Source of the DNA: Actinomycetes bacterium
GTDB lineage: Bacteria > Actinomycetota > Acidimicrobiia > IMCC26256 > Chersky-534
Reading direction: 5' to 3'
Assembly (NCBI GenBank): GCA_025463865.1
Contig: JAODBH010000119.1
Span: forward strand, 1-33,386
Length of the DNA stretch: 33,386 nt
The notes below the pieces were generated by a model, which was given only the letters and a program-made list of their open reading frames with translations, was not told the DNA's origin and did no database searches. The first letter of the stretch is position 1. Each line of letters opens with the position of its first letter. Position numbers and translations under genes: made by a program. Of the stretch, positions 8,936 through 18,545 are shown one piece after another.

Positions 8936-8941
8936 TGCGCC

Positions 8942-10888
8942 TCACCAGCTTCCGCCGCCGCCACCGCCGCCACCGCCGCCGGAGAAGCCGCCGCCGCTGA
9001 AGCCGGAGGAGCCCGACCCGCCCGGCGTGGACGAGATGGTGCCCGCGGCGCTGGTGGTGAAGCTGTCCATCGCGCTGACGAACAGCAGCGGCGCGAACGG
9101 ATGGTTCGACACGTACCAGCTCGGGCCGGTCGGCGCTTGGCCGTCGAGCCCGGTGAACGCCTTGGCCCAACGTTCGGTTGCGCCGAAGACCACGGCGTAC
9201 GGCAGGTACTCGGTGAAGAGGTTCTGCTTCTCCGCGAACTGGGCCCGGTTCTTCTCCGACTCGTCGATGAAGCGCTTGAAGCCGAGCGTGTGGATCAGCG
9301 CCGCGGTGCCCGCAGGCGTGCGGCTCGGTGCCGTGCGCGCCGCGATCAGGAGGAAGACGGCGCCGAGGACGAGCGGGATCCCGATGAGCCCGGCGTGGGT
9401 GAGGACCGCCAGGAAGACGGCGATGGTCACCGCGACCGCGAGCACGCCCACCCCGATCCACCCCGCGACGGCCCGGGTCTTGTCCGGGCGCTTCGAGTAC
9501 CAGCCCCGCCGGACGAGCTCGTCGTACAGCTGGCTCTCGACGCTCTGGAGCTTGGTGGCGAACGTGTTCTTGAGCTCCGAGAGCTTGACCTCGGTCCGGC
9601 CGGCGAACAGCCCGTCGAGGAGGGTCCGCTCGTACTGGATGAGCTGGGCCTGCTTGTCGAGCGAGGTCAGGGTCCAGTCGGTGTGACCGAAGAGGCCGTG
9701 CTTCGGGATCTCGGTGATGGTGAGGAAGCCGCGCGACGCGAGGTCGACGATCGTCGCAGTGACGTCGAGCGCGTTGGCGCGTTCGTCGATGAGGGCACCC
9801 ATCAGGCCGGGGCGCATGCCGTCGATCGGCACGAACTCGACGGGCACGGGCACCTTGGCGAAGAACGGGACGCGCTGGTCGCCCGCGCCGGAGTTCCCGA
9901 ACGCGGCGTCGACCGCGGAGCCCTTGTAGCGGCGGTCGCGACCGATCCGGTACATGACGATGCCGAAGCCGCCGATGATCAGCACGAGCAGGACCGCGCT
10001 GGTTCCGACGGTGACCGGCGTCAGCGCGAAGGCCCGGGCGAAGCTCCAGCGCTCCTCCAGGATCGGCTTGGGCCGGGGCACGGTGCCCGGCGGGAAGCCG
10101 ACCACGACGCTGAGACCGCTGCCCGGGAAGAGGCTGGCTTGGCTGAACTGCGCCGTCGAACCGGTGAACGAATGCTGGGCGCACGAGACCCGGCTGCCCG
10201 TAGCGCCGGCGTAGCAGGCAATCCGCGAGATCGCGGCCGGCGTGCTCACCGTGACGGTCGCGCGGGAGATGCCGACCTCCCACTCGTCGCCGACGGCGTT
10301 CCAGGAGAGCTCGTCGAGTCCCGACGACTTCGGCCGGTTCAGCGTCCCGGCGAGGGTGTAGTCGATGTTGTAGGTATGGACGCCGGTGATGAGCTTGTCG
10401 GGGTCGCCGATGCGGATCTGGTGCTCGCCGCCGGTCTCGGACGACTCCTTCACGTTGGCGGGAGTGCTCTCGTCGCCGCTCACGTGCACGTCGGAGATCG
10501 GGTACACGCGGTCGTACCGGCCGTCGTACCGGAGGCGGGTCTTGATCCGGCGGTCGATGCCGTGGTGCTGCGTGGTTCCGAAGTCGTAGACGATGGTCTC
10601 GCGCACCTTCAGCTTGCCATCGGGCTGGACCGCGAGATCGATGTGGTAGTCGCGGATGTGCTCGCCGTCGAAGACGACCGTCGTCCGGGCACCGGCGGGC
10701 CGCGCTCCGAACGTCGGGCCCATCCGCGGACCGACGAGCACCGCGATCGCGACCATCAGCACGGCCAGGCCGGCGCCGAACCGGGTTCGACGGGCGGTCA
10801 GCGCCGGCTCCGACGCGGTGTCACAGGCGGGACCGCTGGCTCTGACATCGCCGAAAGCTAACGCCCGCCGGCAGGGGAGCCGGGGCAA
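8942..10888 (-). CDS. DUF2207-type predicted membrane protein with Gly-rich C-terminus (start uncertain)
   Basis: N-terminal hydrophobic segment, extracellular-like domain (RETIVYDFGTTQHHGIDRRIKTRLRYD...), internal TM segments, terminal SGGGGGGGGGGSW. Confidence 0.7.
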   Translation of the reverse strand: MPRLPCRRALAFGDVRASGPACDTASEPALTARRTRFGAGLAVLMVAIAVLVGPRMGPTFGARPAGARTTVVFDGEHIRDYHIDLAVQPDGKLKVRETIVYDFGTTQHHGIDRRIKTRLRYDGRYDRVYPISDVHVSGDESTPANVKESSETGGEHQIRIGDPDKLITGVHTYNIDYTLAGTLNRPKSSGLDELSWNAVGDEWEVGISRATVTVSTPAAISRIACYAGATGSRVSCAQHSFTGSTAQFSQASLFPGSGLSVVVGFPPGTVPRPKPILEERWSFARAFALTPVTVGTSAVLLVLIIGGFGIVMYRIGRDRRYKGSAVDAAFGNSGAGDQRVPFFAKVPVPVEFVPIDGMRPGLMGALIDERANALDVTATIVDLASRGFLTITEIPKHGLFGHTDWTLTSLDKQAQLIQYERTLLDGLFAGRTEVKLSELKNTFATKLQSVESQLYDELVRRGWYSKRPDKTRAVAGWIGVGVLAVAVTIAVFLAVLTHAGLIGIPLVLGAVFLLIAARTAPSRTPAGTAALIHTLGFKRFIDESEKNRAQFAEKQNLFTEYLPYAVVFGATERWAKAFTGLDGQAPTGPSWYVSNHPFAPLLFVSAMDSFTTSAAGTISSTPGGSGSSGFSGGGFSGGGGGGGGGGSW

Positions 10889-10897
10889 ACGGCCCGG

Positions 10898-11860
10898 TTA
10901 CACCCGGGTGGCCGCGTACCTCGAGAGCAGCCAGTCGCCCGCGAGCACCGGTTCGTAGTCGTCGTGCCGTCCGATCGGGGGCCCGAACGGCTCGACCAGC
11001 ACGTCCGGGTCGGCTTCGAAGAAGGCGATCAGCGACGTGAGCGCTTCGTCCGGCACGTCCACCGGCGGCGGGAGCACCCGGTGCCGGGTCGAGCGCCAAC
11101 GGTCGCCCGTCCAACGCGCGAGCAGGTCACCGACGTTGATGGTGAACGCGTCGTCGACGAAGGGGGCGTCCTGCCACTCCCCGTTCGGCGCCTGCAGCTG
11201 GAGTCCGCCGTATCCGGGCTGACGGTCGAGGATCGTGAGCGTGCCCCAGTCGGTGTGGGGTGCGATGCGGAACTGCCCGTCGAGCGCCGGTCCCACCTCC
11301 CGCAGCGCCGGGTAGCGGTTGATGTTCAAGCTCCGGACGCCGCGGCGCGTCCGGTCGACGAACCAATCCGGCTCGAGTCCCAAGGCGGATGCGCACACGC
11401 GGATCAGCTCGGCGTACAGATGATCGAGCGCGGTCGTGTAGCGCAGCGCGCACGCCTCGAGCTCGGGCACCTCGTCGGGCCACACGTTGGGCGGGAACCA
11501 TTCGGCGTCGACGGCCGGGTCGCCGGTGCCGACCGCGGGGCCCGTGACCCACGACTCCTTCATGTCGGCGCGATCGGGATCCGACTCCTCGCCGTAGAAG
11601 CTGTTGGCCTCCTTGCCCGGAGGAATCCAGCCCCGTCCGCCCACCTGGGTGGCGTAGCGGGCGCGCACGTCGTCGGGCAGGGCGAACGCGCGGGCGGCGG
11701 CCTCCCGCAGCTCCGCGCGCCAACCGACGGGGATCCCGTGGCCCGACAACAGCAGGAATCCCGACGTCTGCAGCGCGTCGTCGACCTCGGCGGCGAACGC
11801 CCGTCGGCGCGCGTCGGTGCCGTCGGTCCACGCGCGCAGGTCCATCAGCGGCAGTGTCAC
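10898..11860 (-). CDS. 2-oxoglutarate/Fe(II)-dependent oxygenase, isopenicillin-N-synthase-like
   Basis: GFLLLSGHGIP, LNINRYP, APHTDWGTLTIL (HxD) and RSTRHRVLPP; GGGAGG SD upstream of GTG at 11860. Confidence 0.88.
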   Translation of the reverse strand: MTLPLMDLRAWTDGTDARRRAFAAEVDDALQTSGFLLLSGHGIPVGWRAELREAAARAFALPDDVRARYATQVGGRGWIPPGKEANSFYGEESDPDRADMKESWVTGPAVGTGDPAVDAEWFPPNVWPDEVPELEACALRYTTALDHLYAELIRVCASALGLEPDWFVDRTRRGVRSLNINRYPALREVGPALDGQFRIAPHTDWGTLTILDRQPGYGGLQLQAPNGEWQDAPFVDDAFTINVGDLLARWTGDRWRSTRHRVLPPPVDVPDEALTSLIAFFEADPDVLVEPFGPPIGRHDDYEPVLAGDWLLSRYAATRV

Positions 11861-11961
11861 CCCGTGCCTCCCGATCCACTCGACGTCACGCCGAGCGTAG
11901 GAGTGCTGTGTGACACCGACGTTTCCAGCCGATGGCGGCCGTCGACGCGGCGCGGCGTCGC

Positions 11962-12531
11962 TCAGGTGGGGCCGCTGCTCCCGAGCCCGGCGCTCCCGGG
12001 GCCGTCGCTCGCGGTTCCCGCGTTCGCGCCTTCCTTGCCGCCCTCCTCGAGCGCGGCCTTCACCCGCACGATCCCGAGTCGCACCTGCGCGAGCGCCTCG
12101 GCGAGCGTGGGTGCGTTGGGACCGAACCGGTCGCCCAGGGCCTCCACGACACCGCCGAACGCGTCGGCGGCGATGCTGGCCTCGCCCACACGGCGCAATC
12201 GCTCCTGGACCGGGAGCTCGACGGCCTGGGCCGCGATCGACAGATGCAGCATGGCCAGCTCGTAGAGGCCCACCGCGTGGTTGGCCACCACCTCGATCGC
12301 CGGCGTCGCCGCCAGTTGGGCCTGGAACTCCCGGAGCTCGGCGAGCGACTCCTCGTCGAGCTCCACCGGCTGATCCGGGGCCGCCGACTCGCCCCCGAGG
12401 TAGGCCTCCTGGGGAGGACCGCCCGGACCGCCGCTGAACGGGGCGCCGCGGCCGGGACCGCCCGGGCCGGGTCGCGCCGGGTCCTGGGGTGCCGGCTCGG
12501 GCCCGCTGTTGGGTGTCCACAATCCGCTCAC
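11962..12531 (-). CDS. Conserved hypothetical helical protein with Pro/Gly-rich N-terminus
   Basis: [34 protein letters not shown]-like helical region; AAGGA SD 7 nt before GTG; divergent from infC. Confidence 0.6.
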   Translation of the reverse strand: MSGLWTPNSGPEPAPQDPARPGPGGPGRGAPFSGGPGGPPQEAYLGGESAAPDQPVELDEESLAELREFQAQLAATPAIEVVANHAVGLYELAMLHLSIAAQAVELPVQERLRRVGEASIAADAFGGVVEALGDRFGPNAPTLAEALAQVRLGIVRVKAALEEGGKEGANAGTASDGPGSAGLGSSGPT

Positions 12532-12549
12532 GCTGGTATCCTTCCTGTT

Positions 12550-12572
12550 CGGCTCCGATCTGATCGGTGCCG
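12550..12572. promoter_or_regulatory. 23-nt dyad-symmetric operator candidate
   Basis: CGGC-T-CCGATC-T-GATCGG-T-GCCG: 10 of 11 base pairs symmetric around a central T. Confidence 0.6.
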
Positions 12573-12683
12573 CACAACATTCGAGACGTGGGAAGTGGGC
12601 CCCGGTTCTCCCGGTGCCCCACCCGGCCAGCCATCAGTCTGCACCCTGAGGCCGAAAAGCTGCGCCCCGGGTCCGTACATCGC

Positions 12684-12760
12684 CCGGCCGTCCACGCGGC
12701 CGGTTCGACGGCGGACGCTTCCCGTGTCCGCCGTCGGCGCGTCTGCGCCGCGGGCAGACG
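12684..12760 (+). promoter_or_regulatory. Structured infC 5' leader: three tandem hairpins
   Basis: H1 CCGGCCG/CGGCCGG 12684-12703; H2 CGACGGCGGAC/GTCCGCCGTCG 12706-12736; H3 CGTCTGC/GCAGACG 12740-12760; then aaaggcg SD-like. Confidence 0.7.
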
Positions 12761-12774
12761 AAAGGCGAAACCAC

Positions 12775-13401
12775 ATAGCCACGACCGAAGCCAGGATCAA
12801 CGACCGCATCCGTGCCCGTGAAGTGCTCCTCGTCGCGTCCGACGGTGAGCAGCTCGGGGTGAAGCCGCTGCCTGAGGCGCTGGCGATCGCCCGGGCCGAC
12901 GAGCTGGATCTGGTCGAAGTCGCGCCCAATGCCAACCCGCCCGTGTGCCGGATCATGAACTACGGCCGGTACAAGTACGAGCAGGAACAGCGGCGCAAGG
13001 AGTCCCGGCGCAAGACCACGAACGTCGTCGTCAAGGAAATGAAGTTCCGTCCGAAGATCGACGGACACGACTACACCACGAAGATGAAGCACGTCGAGCG
13101 CTTCCTGATGGAGGGCTCCAAGGTCAAGCTCACGATCATGTTCCGAGGGCGCGAGATGGCCCACCCCGAGCTCGGCCTGAGGATCCTCCAGCGGGTCGCC
13201 GAAGAGGTCGCCGACTTCGCGGTCGTCGAGCAGTCACCCAAGCAGGACGGTCGCAACATGACCATGATCCTGAACGCAGCCAAGAAGCCCGAGACGAAGA
13301 CCAAGGCCAAGGCGAAGGCGAAAGCCCAGCCGGACGCAGCGCCGAGCACCGGACCCGAGTCCGGTGTACCGGTGGCCGAAGAGACCACAGGAGCCCCGTA
13401 A
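12775..13401 (+). CDS. infC: Translation initiation factor IF-3, apparent AUA start
   Basis: [20 protein letters not shown]...VDLVEVAP-like ([26 protein letters not shown]), [29 protein letters not shown] overlap with rpmI. Confidence 0.93.
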   Translation: MATTEARINDRIRAREVLLVASDGEQLGVKPLPEALAIARADELDLVEVAPNANPPVCRIMNYGRYKYEQEQRRKESRRKTTNVVVKEMKFRPKIDGHDYTTKMKHVERFLMEGSKVKLTIMFRGREMAHPELGLRILQRVAEEVADFAVVEQSPKQDGRNMTMILNAAKKPETKTKAKAKAKAQPDAAPSTGPESGVPVAEETTGAP

Positions 13402-13598
13402 TGCCGAAGATGAAGTCGAACCGCAGCGCGAAGAAGCGGTTCAAAGTCACGGGGACCGGCAAGTTCATGAAGCGCCAGGCCTTCCGTCACCACAAGCTCG
13501 AGCACAAGCCCAGCACCCGCACGCGCCGCCTGAAGGGCGAGGCGGAGATCACGGGCAAGTTCCGCAAGCAGGTTTCGCACCTGTTGGGGCTTTCGTAG
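13401..13598 (+). CDS. rpmI: 50S ribosomal protein L35
   Basis: [31 protein letters not shown]. Confidence 0.97.
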   Translation: MPKMKSNRSAKKRFKVTGTGKFMKRQAFRHHKLEHKPSTRTRRLKGEAEITGKFRKQVSHLLGLS

Positions 13599-13686
13599 GC
13601 CACAGTCCCACCGCCGCCGCGACCGTCGGGTCGGGTGGATCGCTGACTGCGCCGAGCGCAGGCACCGCAACGCAGGAGGAACCGCA

Positions 13687-14049
13687 ATGGCAAGGGTCAA
13701 ACGCTCCGTCAACGCCCGCAAGCACCACCGGGCGATCCTCGAGCAGGCCGAGGGCTACTCGGGCGCGAAGAGCCGTCACTTCCGCAAGGCCAACGAGCAG
13801 GTCATGCGGTCGTCGCAGTACGCCTACCGCGACCGCCGGGTGCGCAAGGGCGAGTTCCGGCGTCTCTGGATCGTCCGCATCAACGCTGCGTGCCGACTCC
13901 ACGACATGTCGTACTCGCGGTTCATGGCCGGCCTGAAGGCTGCGGAGATCGACGTCGACCGGAAGGTCCTCGCCGACATCGCGGTGCGCGACGACGCGGC
14001 CTTCGCCGCCCTCGTCACCGCCGCCCGCACGGCGCTCGAGGCGGCCTGA
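13687..14049 (+). CDS. rplT: 50S ribosomal protein L20
   Basis: [50 protein letters not shown]. Confidence 0.98.
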   Translation: MARVKRSVNARKHHRAILEQAEGYSGAKSRHFRKANEQVMRSSQYAYRDRRVRKGEFRRLWIVRINAACRLHDMSYSRFMAGLKAAEIDVDRKVLADIAVRDDAAFAALVTAARTALEAA

Positions 14050-14897
14050 CCGCCGACGCGGCCGGAGCTCCGCCCGCGGGGCCGCTGACCGCCGGCAGCG
14101 CGGAGGTCAAGCGTCTCCGCGAGCTGATCCGCGAGCCCCGCGCCCGCATCGACCAGCAGGCGTTCGTCCTCGAGGGGCCGAAGGTCATCGATGCGGCCTT
14201 GGATCGGGGTATCGACCTCCAGGTCCTGTACTTCGCACCCGAGGCGTCGGGGCGCCATCCCGAGCTGCTCGAGCGGGTCCGCTCGTCCGGAGTCCCGGTC
14301 CGGCCCCTCGCCGCGGGGGTCGTCGAACGGGTGGCCGACACGAAGAGCCCGCAGTCCGTGCTCGCGGTCGCTCCGCTCGTCACGGTGTCACTCGACTCCC
14401 TCGACGCCGAGGGTCTCGTGCTCGTCGCCGTCGACCTCAACGACCCCGGCAACGCGGGCACGCTGCTGCGCGCGGCCGAAGCCACCGGGGTCGCCGGAGT
14501 CGTCATCTGTGGCGACTCCGTCGACGTCCACCAGCCCAAGGTCGTGCGGGCGTCGGCCGGGTCCATCGCCGGGGTCCCGGTCGTGCGCGATCGGCGCGAC
14601 GCGGTCACGGTCATCCGCTCACTGGCGTCGCGCGGCCGGGTCGTGTTGGCCGCGGTCGGAGCCGGGGGAGCGGCACCCGAGGACGTCGACCTCACCGGCC
14701 GCGTCGCGATCGTGCTCGGCGGTGAGGCCCGCGGGCTCTCGTCCGAGGTCGTCGCCGCCTGCTCGGCCGGGATCACCCTGCCGATGCTCGAGCCGGTCGA
14801 GTCGCTCAACGTCGCGATCGCGGGTGCCGTGCTCGCCTTCGAAGCCGCGCGCCAGGAGCGCGCCGCATCGGGGAAACCTCCCCGGACGCCCGCGTGA
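14046..14897 (+). CDS. TrmH/SpoU-family RNA methyltransferase (CTG start at 14046 or 14085)
   Basis: [70 protein letters not shown] motifs. Confidence 0.9.
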   Translation: MTADAAGAPPAGPLTAGSAEVKRLRELIREPRARIDQQAFVLEGPKVIDAALDRGIDLQVLYFAPEASGRHPELLERVRSSGVPVRPLAAGVVERVADTKSPQSVLAVAPLVTVSLDSLDAEGLVLVAVDLNDPGNAGTLLRAAEATGVAGVVICGDSVDVHQPKVVRASAGSIAGVPVVRDRRDAVTVIRSLASRGRVVLAAVGAGGAAPEDVDLTGRVAIVLGGEARGLSSEVVAACSAGITLPMLEPVESLNVAIAGAVLAFEAARQERAASGKPPRTPA

Positions 14898-14939
14898 CAC
14901 GCGCGAGGATGATTCGGTGAACGCCAGGGTTGCCACCGC

Positions 14940-15986
14940 GTGAACGCGATCGAAGCCAAGGAGCGGCTCGATCGCGCCCTCGCGGCCGCCCGCGACGCGC
15001 TCGCGTCGGCATCCACGCTCGCCGACGTCGAGGACGCGGAGAAGGAGTACGGCGGCAAGAGGTCCGTGGTCGCGGAGGTGCGCGAGGCGATCAAGGGCCT
15101 CGAGCCCGCCGACCGACCGATCGTCGGGCAGGCGCTGCGCGGGTTCGCCGACGCACTCGCGGCCGCGGTTGCGGCGCGACGCGACGCGCTGTCGGCCGCC
15201 GAGAACGAAGGTCGCTACGCGCTCGAGCGGCTCGACCTCACCCTCGGGGGCCATGCCCGGCCGCGCGGCCACCTGCACCTCGTCACGCAGGTGCAGCGGG
15301 AGCTCGAGGACGTCTTCGTGGCGCTCGGCTACCAGGTGGCGGAGGGGCCCGAGGTCGAGGACGACTGGCACAACTTCGAGGCGCTCAACTTCCCCCCCGG
15401 GCACCCAGCCCGCGCGATGCAGGACACGCTCTACGTCGACCTGGGCCGACCCGAACAGGTGATGATGCGGACCCACACCTCGCCGGTCCAGATCCGTTCG
15501 ATGGAGACGCGCGAGCTGCCGATCTTCGTGGTCGCGCCCGGCCGCACCTACCGCAACGAGACCCTCGACGCCCGCCATTCGCCGGTGTTCCACCAGATCG
15601 AGGGGCTCGCGGTCGACCGCGGCATCACGTTCGGCGACCTCGCGGGCACCCTCGAGGCGTTCACGAGCGACTACTTCGGCGAGGCCGTCACCGCGCGCCT
15701 CCTGCCGTCGTACTTCCCCTTCACCGAGCCGTCGGCCGAGTTCGCGGTCTCGTGCGTGTTCTGCCACGGCGAAGGGTGCCGGGTCTGCTCGCAGACCGGA
15801 TGGATCGAGCTCGGTGGCTGCGGGATGGTGGATCCCAACGTGCTCACCGCGGTCGGCCTCGACCCCGAGGCGGTCTCCGGCTTCGCCTTCGGCTTCGGCC
15901 TGGAGCGGATGGCGATGATCCGCTACGGCGTGGAGCCGATCAAGACGTTCTTCGACAACGACGTGCGCTTCCTCGAGCAGTACTGA
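14940..15986 (+). CDS. pheS: Phenylalanyl-tRNA synthetase alpha subunit
   Basis: HARPRGHLHLVTQVQRELEDVFVALGYQVAEGPEVEDDWHNFEALNFPPGHPARAMQDT, GFAFGFGLERMAMIRYG. Confidence 0.98.
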   Translation: MNAIEAKERLDRALAAARDALASASTLADVEDAEKEYGGKRSVVAEVREAIKGLEPADRPIVGQALRGFADALAAAVAARRDALSAAENEGRYALERLDLTLGGHARPRGHLHLVTQVQRELEDVFVALGYQVAEGPEVEDDWHNFEALNFPPGHPARAMQDTLYVDLGRPEQVMMRTHTSPVQIRSMETRELPIFVVAPGRTYRNETLDARHSPVFHQIEGLAVDRGITFGDLAGTLEAFTSDYFGEAVTARLLPSYFPFTEPSAEFAVSCVFCHGEGCRVCSQTGWIELGGCGMVDPNVLTAVGLDPEAVSGFAFGFGLERMAMIRYGVEPIKTFFDNDVRFLEQY

Positions 15987-16011
15987 TGGCCGCTCACGGG
16001 AAGGTGCCGGC

Positions 16012-18402
16012 ATGAGGGCTCCGCTCTCCTGGATCCGCGACTTCACGCCGCTCGACGCGCCGGTCGCCGAGATCGCCGCTGCGCTCTCCGACCTCGGCCT
16101 CGAGGTCGAGGGGATCGAGCAGCCGGGCCGCGAGATCACCGGGGTCGTCGCGGCGAAGATCCTCGTGGTGCTCCCGCACCCGAACGCCGACAAGCTGCAG
16201 CTCGCCGACGTCGACTTCGGCGCGGGGGAGACGCGCGTCGTCTGCGGCGCGCCCAACATCGCGGCCGGGATGATCGTGCCGTTCGCGCCGTCGGGGGCGA
16301 CGCTTCCGGGCGGCTTCACGCTCGAGCGGCGCAAGATCCGGGGCGAGGTCTCCGACGGCATGCTCTGCTCGGCCCAGGAGCTGGGCCTGGGCGACGACCA
16401 CTCCGGGATCCTCCAGCTCGATGCGGGCACCGAGCTCGGCGCCGACGTCCGGACGGTCCTGGGCCTCGACGACGTCGTCTTCGACCTCTCGATCACGCCG
16501 AACCGCCCGGACGCGATGGGGATCACGGGCATCGCCCGCGACCTCGCGGCCCACTTCGGTCTGCCGTTCGACGTGCCCGAGCCGCCTCCTGCCGGCGCCG
16601 TGGACGACGCCGCGGCGCGCGTCACCGTCGAGATCGACGACGACGTGCGTTGCCCGCGCTTCGTCGGACGGATCGTGAAGGTGGTGGTCGGGCCGTCGCC
16701 CGAGTGGCTCGCCCGCCGTCTGACCCTCGCGGGGATGCGACCGATCAACAACGTGGTCGACGTCACCAACTACGTCATGCTCGAACGCAACCGCCCCCTC
16801 CACGCCTTCGACCTCGCGAAGCTCGCGGGACCTGGGATCGTGGTCCGGACTGGGAACGAGGGCGAGACGATGGTCACGCTCGACGGTGTCGAGCGGAAGG
16901 TCGGGCCCGAGGACCTCCTCATCTGCGACGCCGAACGCGTGCCGCTGGCCATCGCCGGGATCATGGGTGGAGGCGACTCCGAGGTCTCGGGTACGACCAC
17001 CGAGATCCTCCTCGAGTCGGCCTACTTCCAGCCGATGTCGATCTCCAAGTCGAGCAAGCGGCTCGGCCTCCGTTCCGAGGCCAGCGCGCGGTTCGAGCGC
17101 GGCGTCGATCCGAACGGCTGCGCGAGCGGTGCCGACCGGGCGGTGCAGCTGCTGACCGAGATCGCCAACGGGATCGCGACCCCCGGTTCCGTCGACGTCT
17201 ATCCGCATCCGGTCGAGCGCCCACGCATCCGGCTGCGCACGGCCCGGGTGAACGCGTTGCTCGGCACGTCGCTCACTCCGGCTGAGGTGGTCGACGCGAT
17301 CCGTCCGCTCGGCATCGACGTCGAAGGCACCGGCGACGACCTCGTCGCGATCGCGCCGACGTTCCGTCCCGACCTCGAGCGCGAGATCGACCTGATCGAG
17401 GAGGTGGCCCGGCGGATCGGGCTCAACACGATCCCGAAGACGCTCCCGTCCACCACGGCCCAGGGCGGAGGGCTCACGCGCCGCCAGCGCGACCGCCGGC
17501 TCGTCGTCGACGCGCTCGTGGGGGCCGGCCTCTCCGAGGCGGTGACGCTCTCGTTGATCGCGCCGGCCGACGTCGAGCGGGTCGGCCATCCGCTCGACCA
17601 GGTCGTGCGGTCCACCAACCCGCTCCGGGCCGAGGAGTCGCTCCTGCGACCGCGTGTGCTCCCGGGCCTGCTCCGGGCCGCGGCGGCCAACGCGGGGCAC
17701 GGTCTTCCCGACGTCGCCCTCTTCGAGGTGGGCCACATCTTCCTGCCGCCCGCCGACGACGCGCTGCTCGCCGACGAGCGCGATCACCTCGCGGTGCTGA
17801 TCGCGGGCACCGTGCAGCGCAGCCCCGTCGAGCCCGATCGCCCGGTCGACGCGTACGACGCGGTCGACGCCGTGCGTGCGGTGTTCAGCGCGCTCGACCT
17901 CGCCGACGTCCGCCTCGTCCCCGAGGCCGGGCCCGGGTTCCACCCCACGCGTTCCAGCGCCGTCGTCGTCGACGGGCAGCCGATCGGCCACGTCGGCGAG
18001 ATCGCACCGACCGCGGCGGCGGCCTTCGGCACCGGGACGCCGGTCGTGGGTGCGGAGCTCGACCTCGACGCGCTGCTCGCCGGGAGCCGGCGCGACCGCG
18101 CCTTCGTCGCGCTGTCGCGCTACCCGTCGTCATCGATCGACCTGGCCTTCGTACTGGACGACGACGTCTCCGCGGCCGCGGTGATCGCGACGCTCCGGGG
18201 TGCCGGCGGGCCGCGGCTCGAAGCGGTCCGCGTCTTCGACGAGTTCCGCTCCGAAGCCCTCGGGCCCGGCAAACGGAGCCTCGCGTTCGCGCTGCGCTTC
18301 CGCGCGTCCGAGCGGACCCTCACCGTCGAGGAGGTCGGCGAGCTCCGCCGCGCCGCCATCGACGCCGTGACCGACACCCACGCCGCCCAGCTCCGCACCT
18401 GA
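16012..18402 (+). CDS. pheT: Phenylalanyl-tRNA synthetase beta subunit
   Basis: LSWIRDFTPLDAP, HPNADKLQLADVD, VCGAPNIAAGM, NNVVDVTNYVMLERNRPLHAFD, FDX-ACB C-terminus. Confidence 0.98.
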   Translation: MRAPLSWIRDFTPLDAPVAEIAAALSDLGLEVEGIEQPGREITGVVAAKILVVLPHPNADKLQLADVDFGAGETRVVCGAPNIAAGMIVPFAPSGATLPGGFTLERRKIRGEVSDGMLCSAQELGLGDDHSGILQLDAGTELGADVRTVLGLDDVVFDLSITPNRPDAMGITGIARDLAAHFGLPFDVPEPPPAGAVDDAAARVTVEIDDDVRCPRFVGRIVKVVVGPSPEWLARRLTLAGMRPINNVVDVTNYVMLERNRPLHAFDLAKLAGPGIVVRTGNEGETMVTLDGVERKVGPEDLLICDAERVPLAIAGIMGGGDSEVSGTTTEILLESAYFQPMSISKSSKRLGLRSEASARFERGVDPNGCASGADRAVQLLTEIANGIATPGSVDVYPHPVERPRIRLRTARVNALLGTSLTPAEVVDAIRPLGIDVEGTGDDLVAIAPTFRPDLEREIDLIEEVARRIGLNTIPKTLPSTTAQGGGLTRRQRDRRLVVDALVGAGLSEAVTLSLIAPADVERVGHPLDQVVRSTNPLRAEESLLRPRVLPGLLRAAAANAGHGLPDVALFEVGHIFLPPADDALLADERDHLAVLIAGTVQRSPVEPDRPVDAYDAVDAVRAVFSALDLADVRLVPEAGPGFHPTRSSAVVVDGQPIGHVGEIAPTAAAAFGTGTPVVGAELDLDALLAGSRRDRAFVALSRYPSSSIDLAFVLDDDVSAAAVIATLRGAGGPRLEAVRVFDEFRSEALGPGKRSLAFALRFRASERTLTVEEVGELRRAAIDAVTDTHAAQLRT

Positions 18403-18428
18403 CCCGACTTCAAGGTCTGACGGGTCAG
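18399..18428 (+). terminator. Hairpin overlapping the pheT stop
   Basis: CTGACCCG (18399-18406) / CGGGTCAG (18421-18428), 14-nt loop, no clear U-tract. Confidence 0.4.
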
Positions 18429-18545
18429 CGGACGCGGCGGCGGCGGCAGAGCCCCGGGGACGCCGCGGAACACGCCCAGGCTGGTGTTCGTGGTGCCCAG
18501 GACTGACGGGAGTCGGCCCCGAGCCAATCGTCGAGCAGCGACGGC

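Noticed and set aside
8942-9010. GCC/GCCACC-rich run as a DNA repeat element
   Set aside because: It encodes the Gly-rich C-terminus typical of DUF2207-type proteins.
12724-12777. GTG 12724 as the infC start
   Set aside because: Would add 17 residues absent from IF3 homologues and overlaps the H2 loop; the SD-like aaaggcg lies downstream of it.
18403-18545. tRNA or small RNA in the pheT/MaoC gap
   Set aside because: No cloverleaf or T-loop GGTTCRA found; only a hairpin at the pheT stop.
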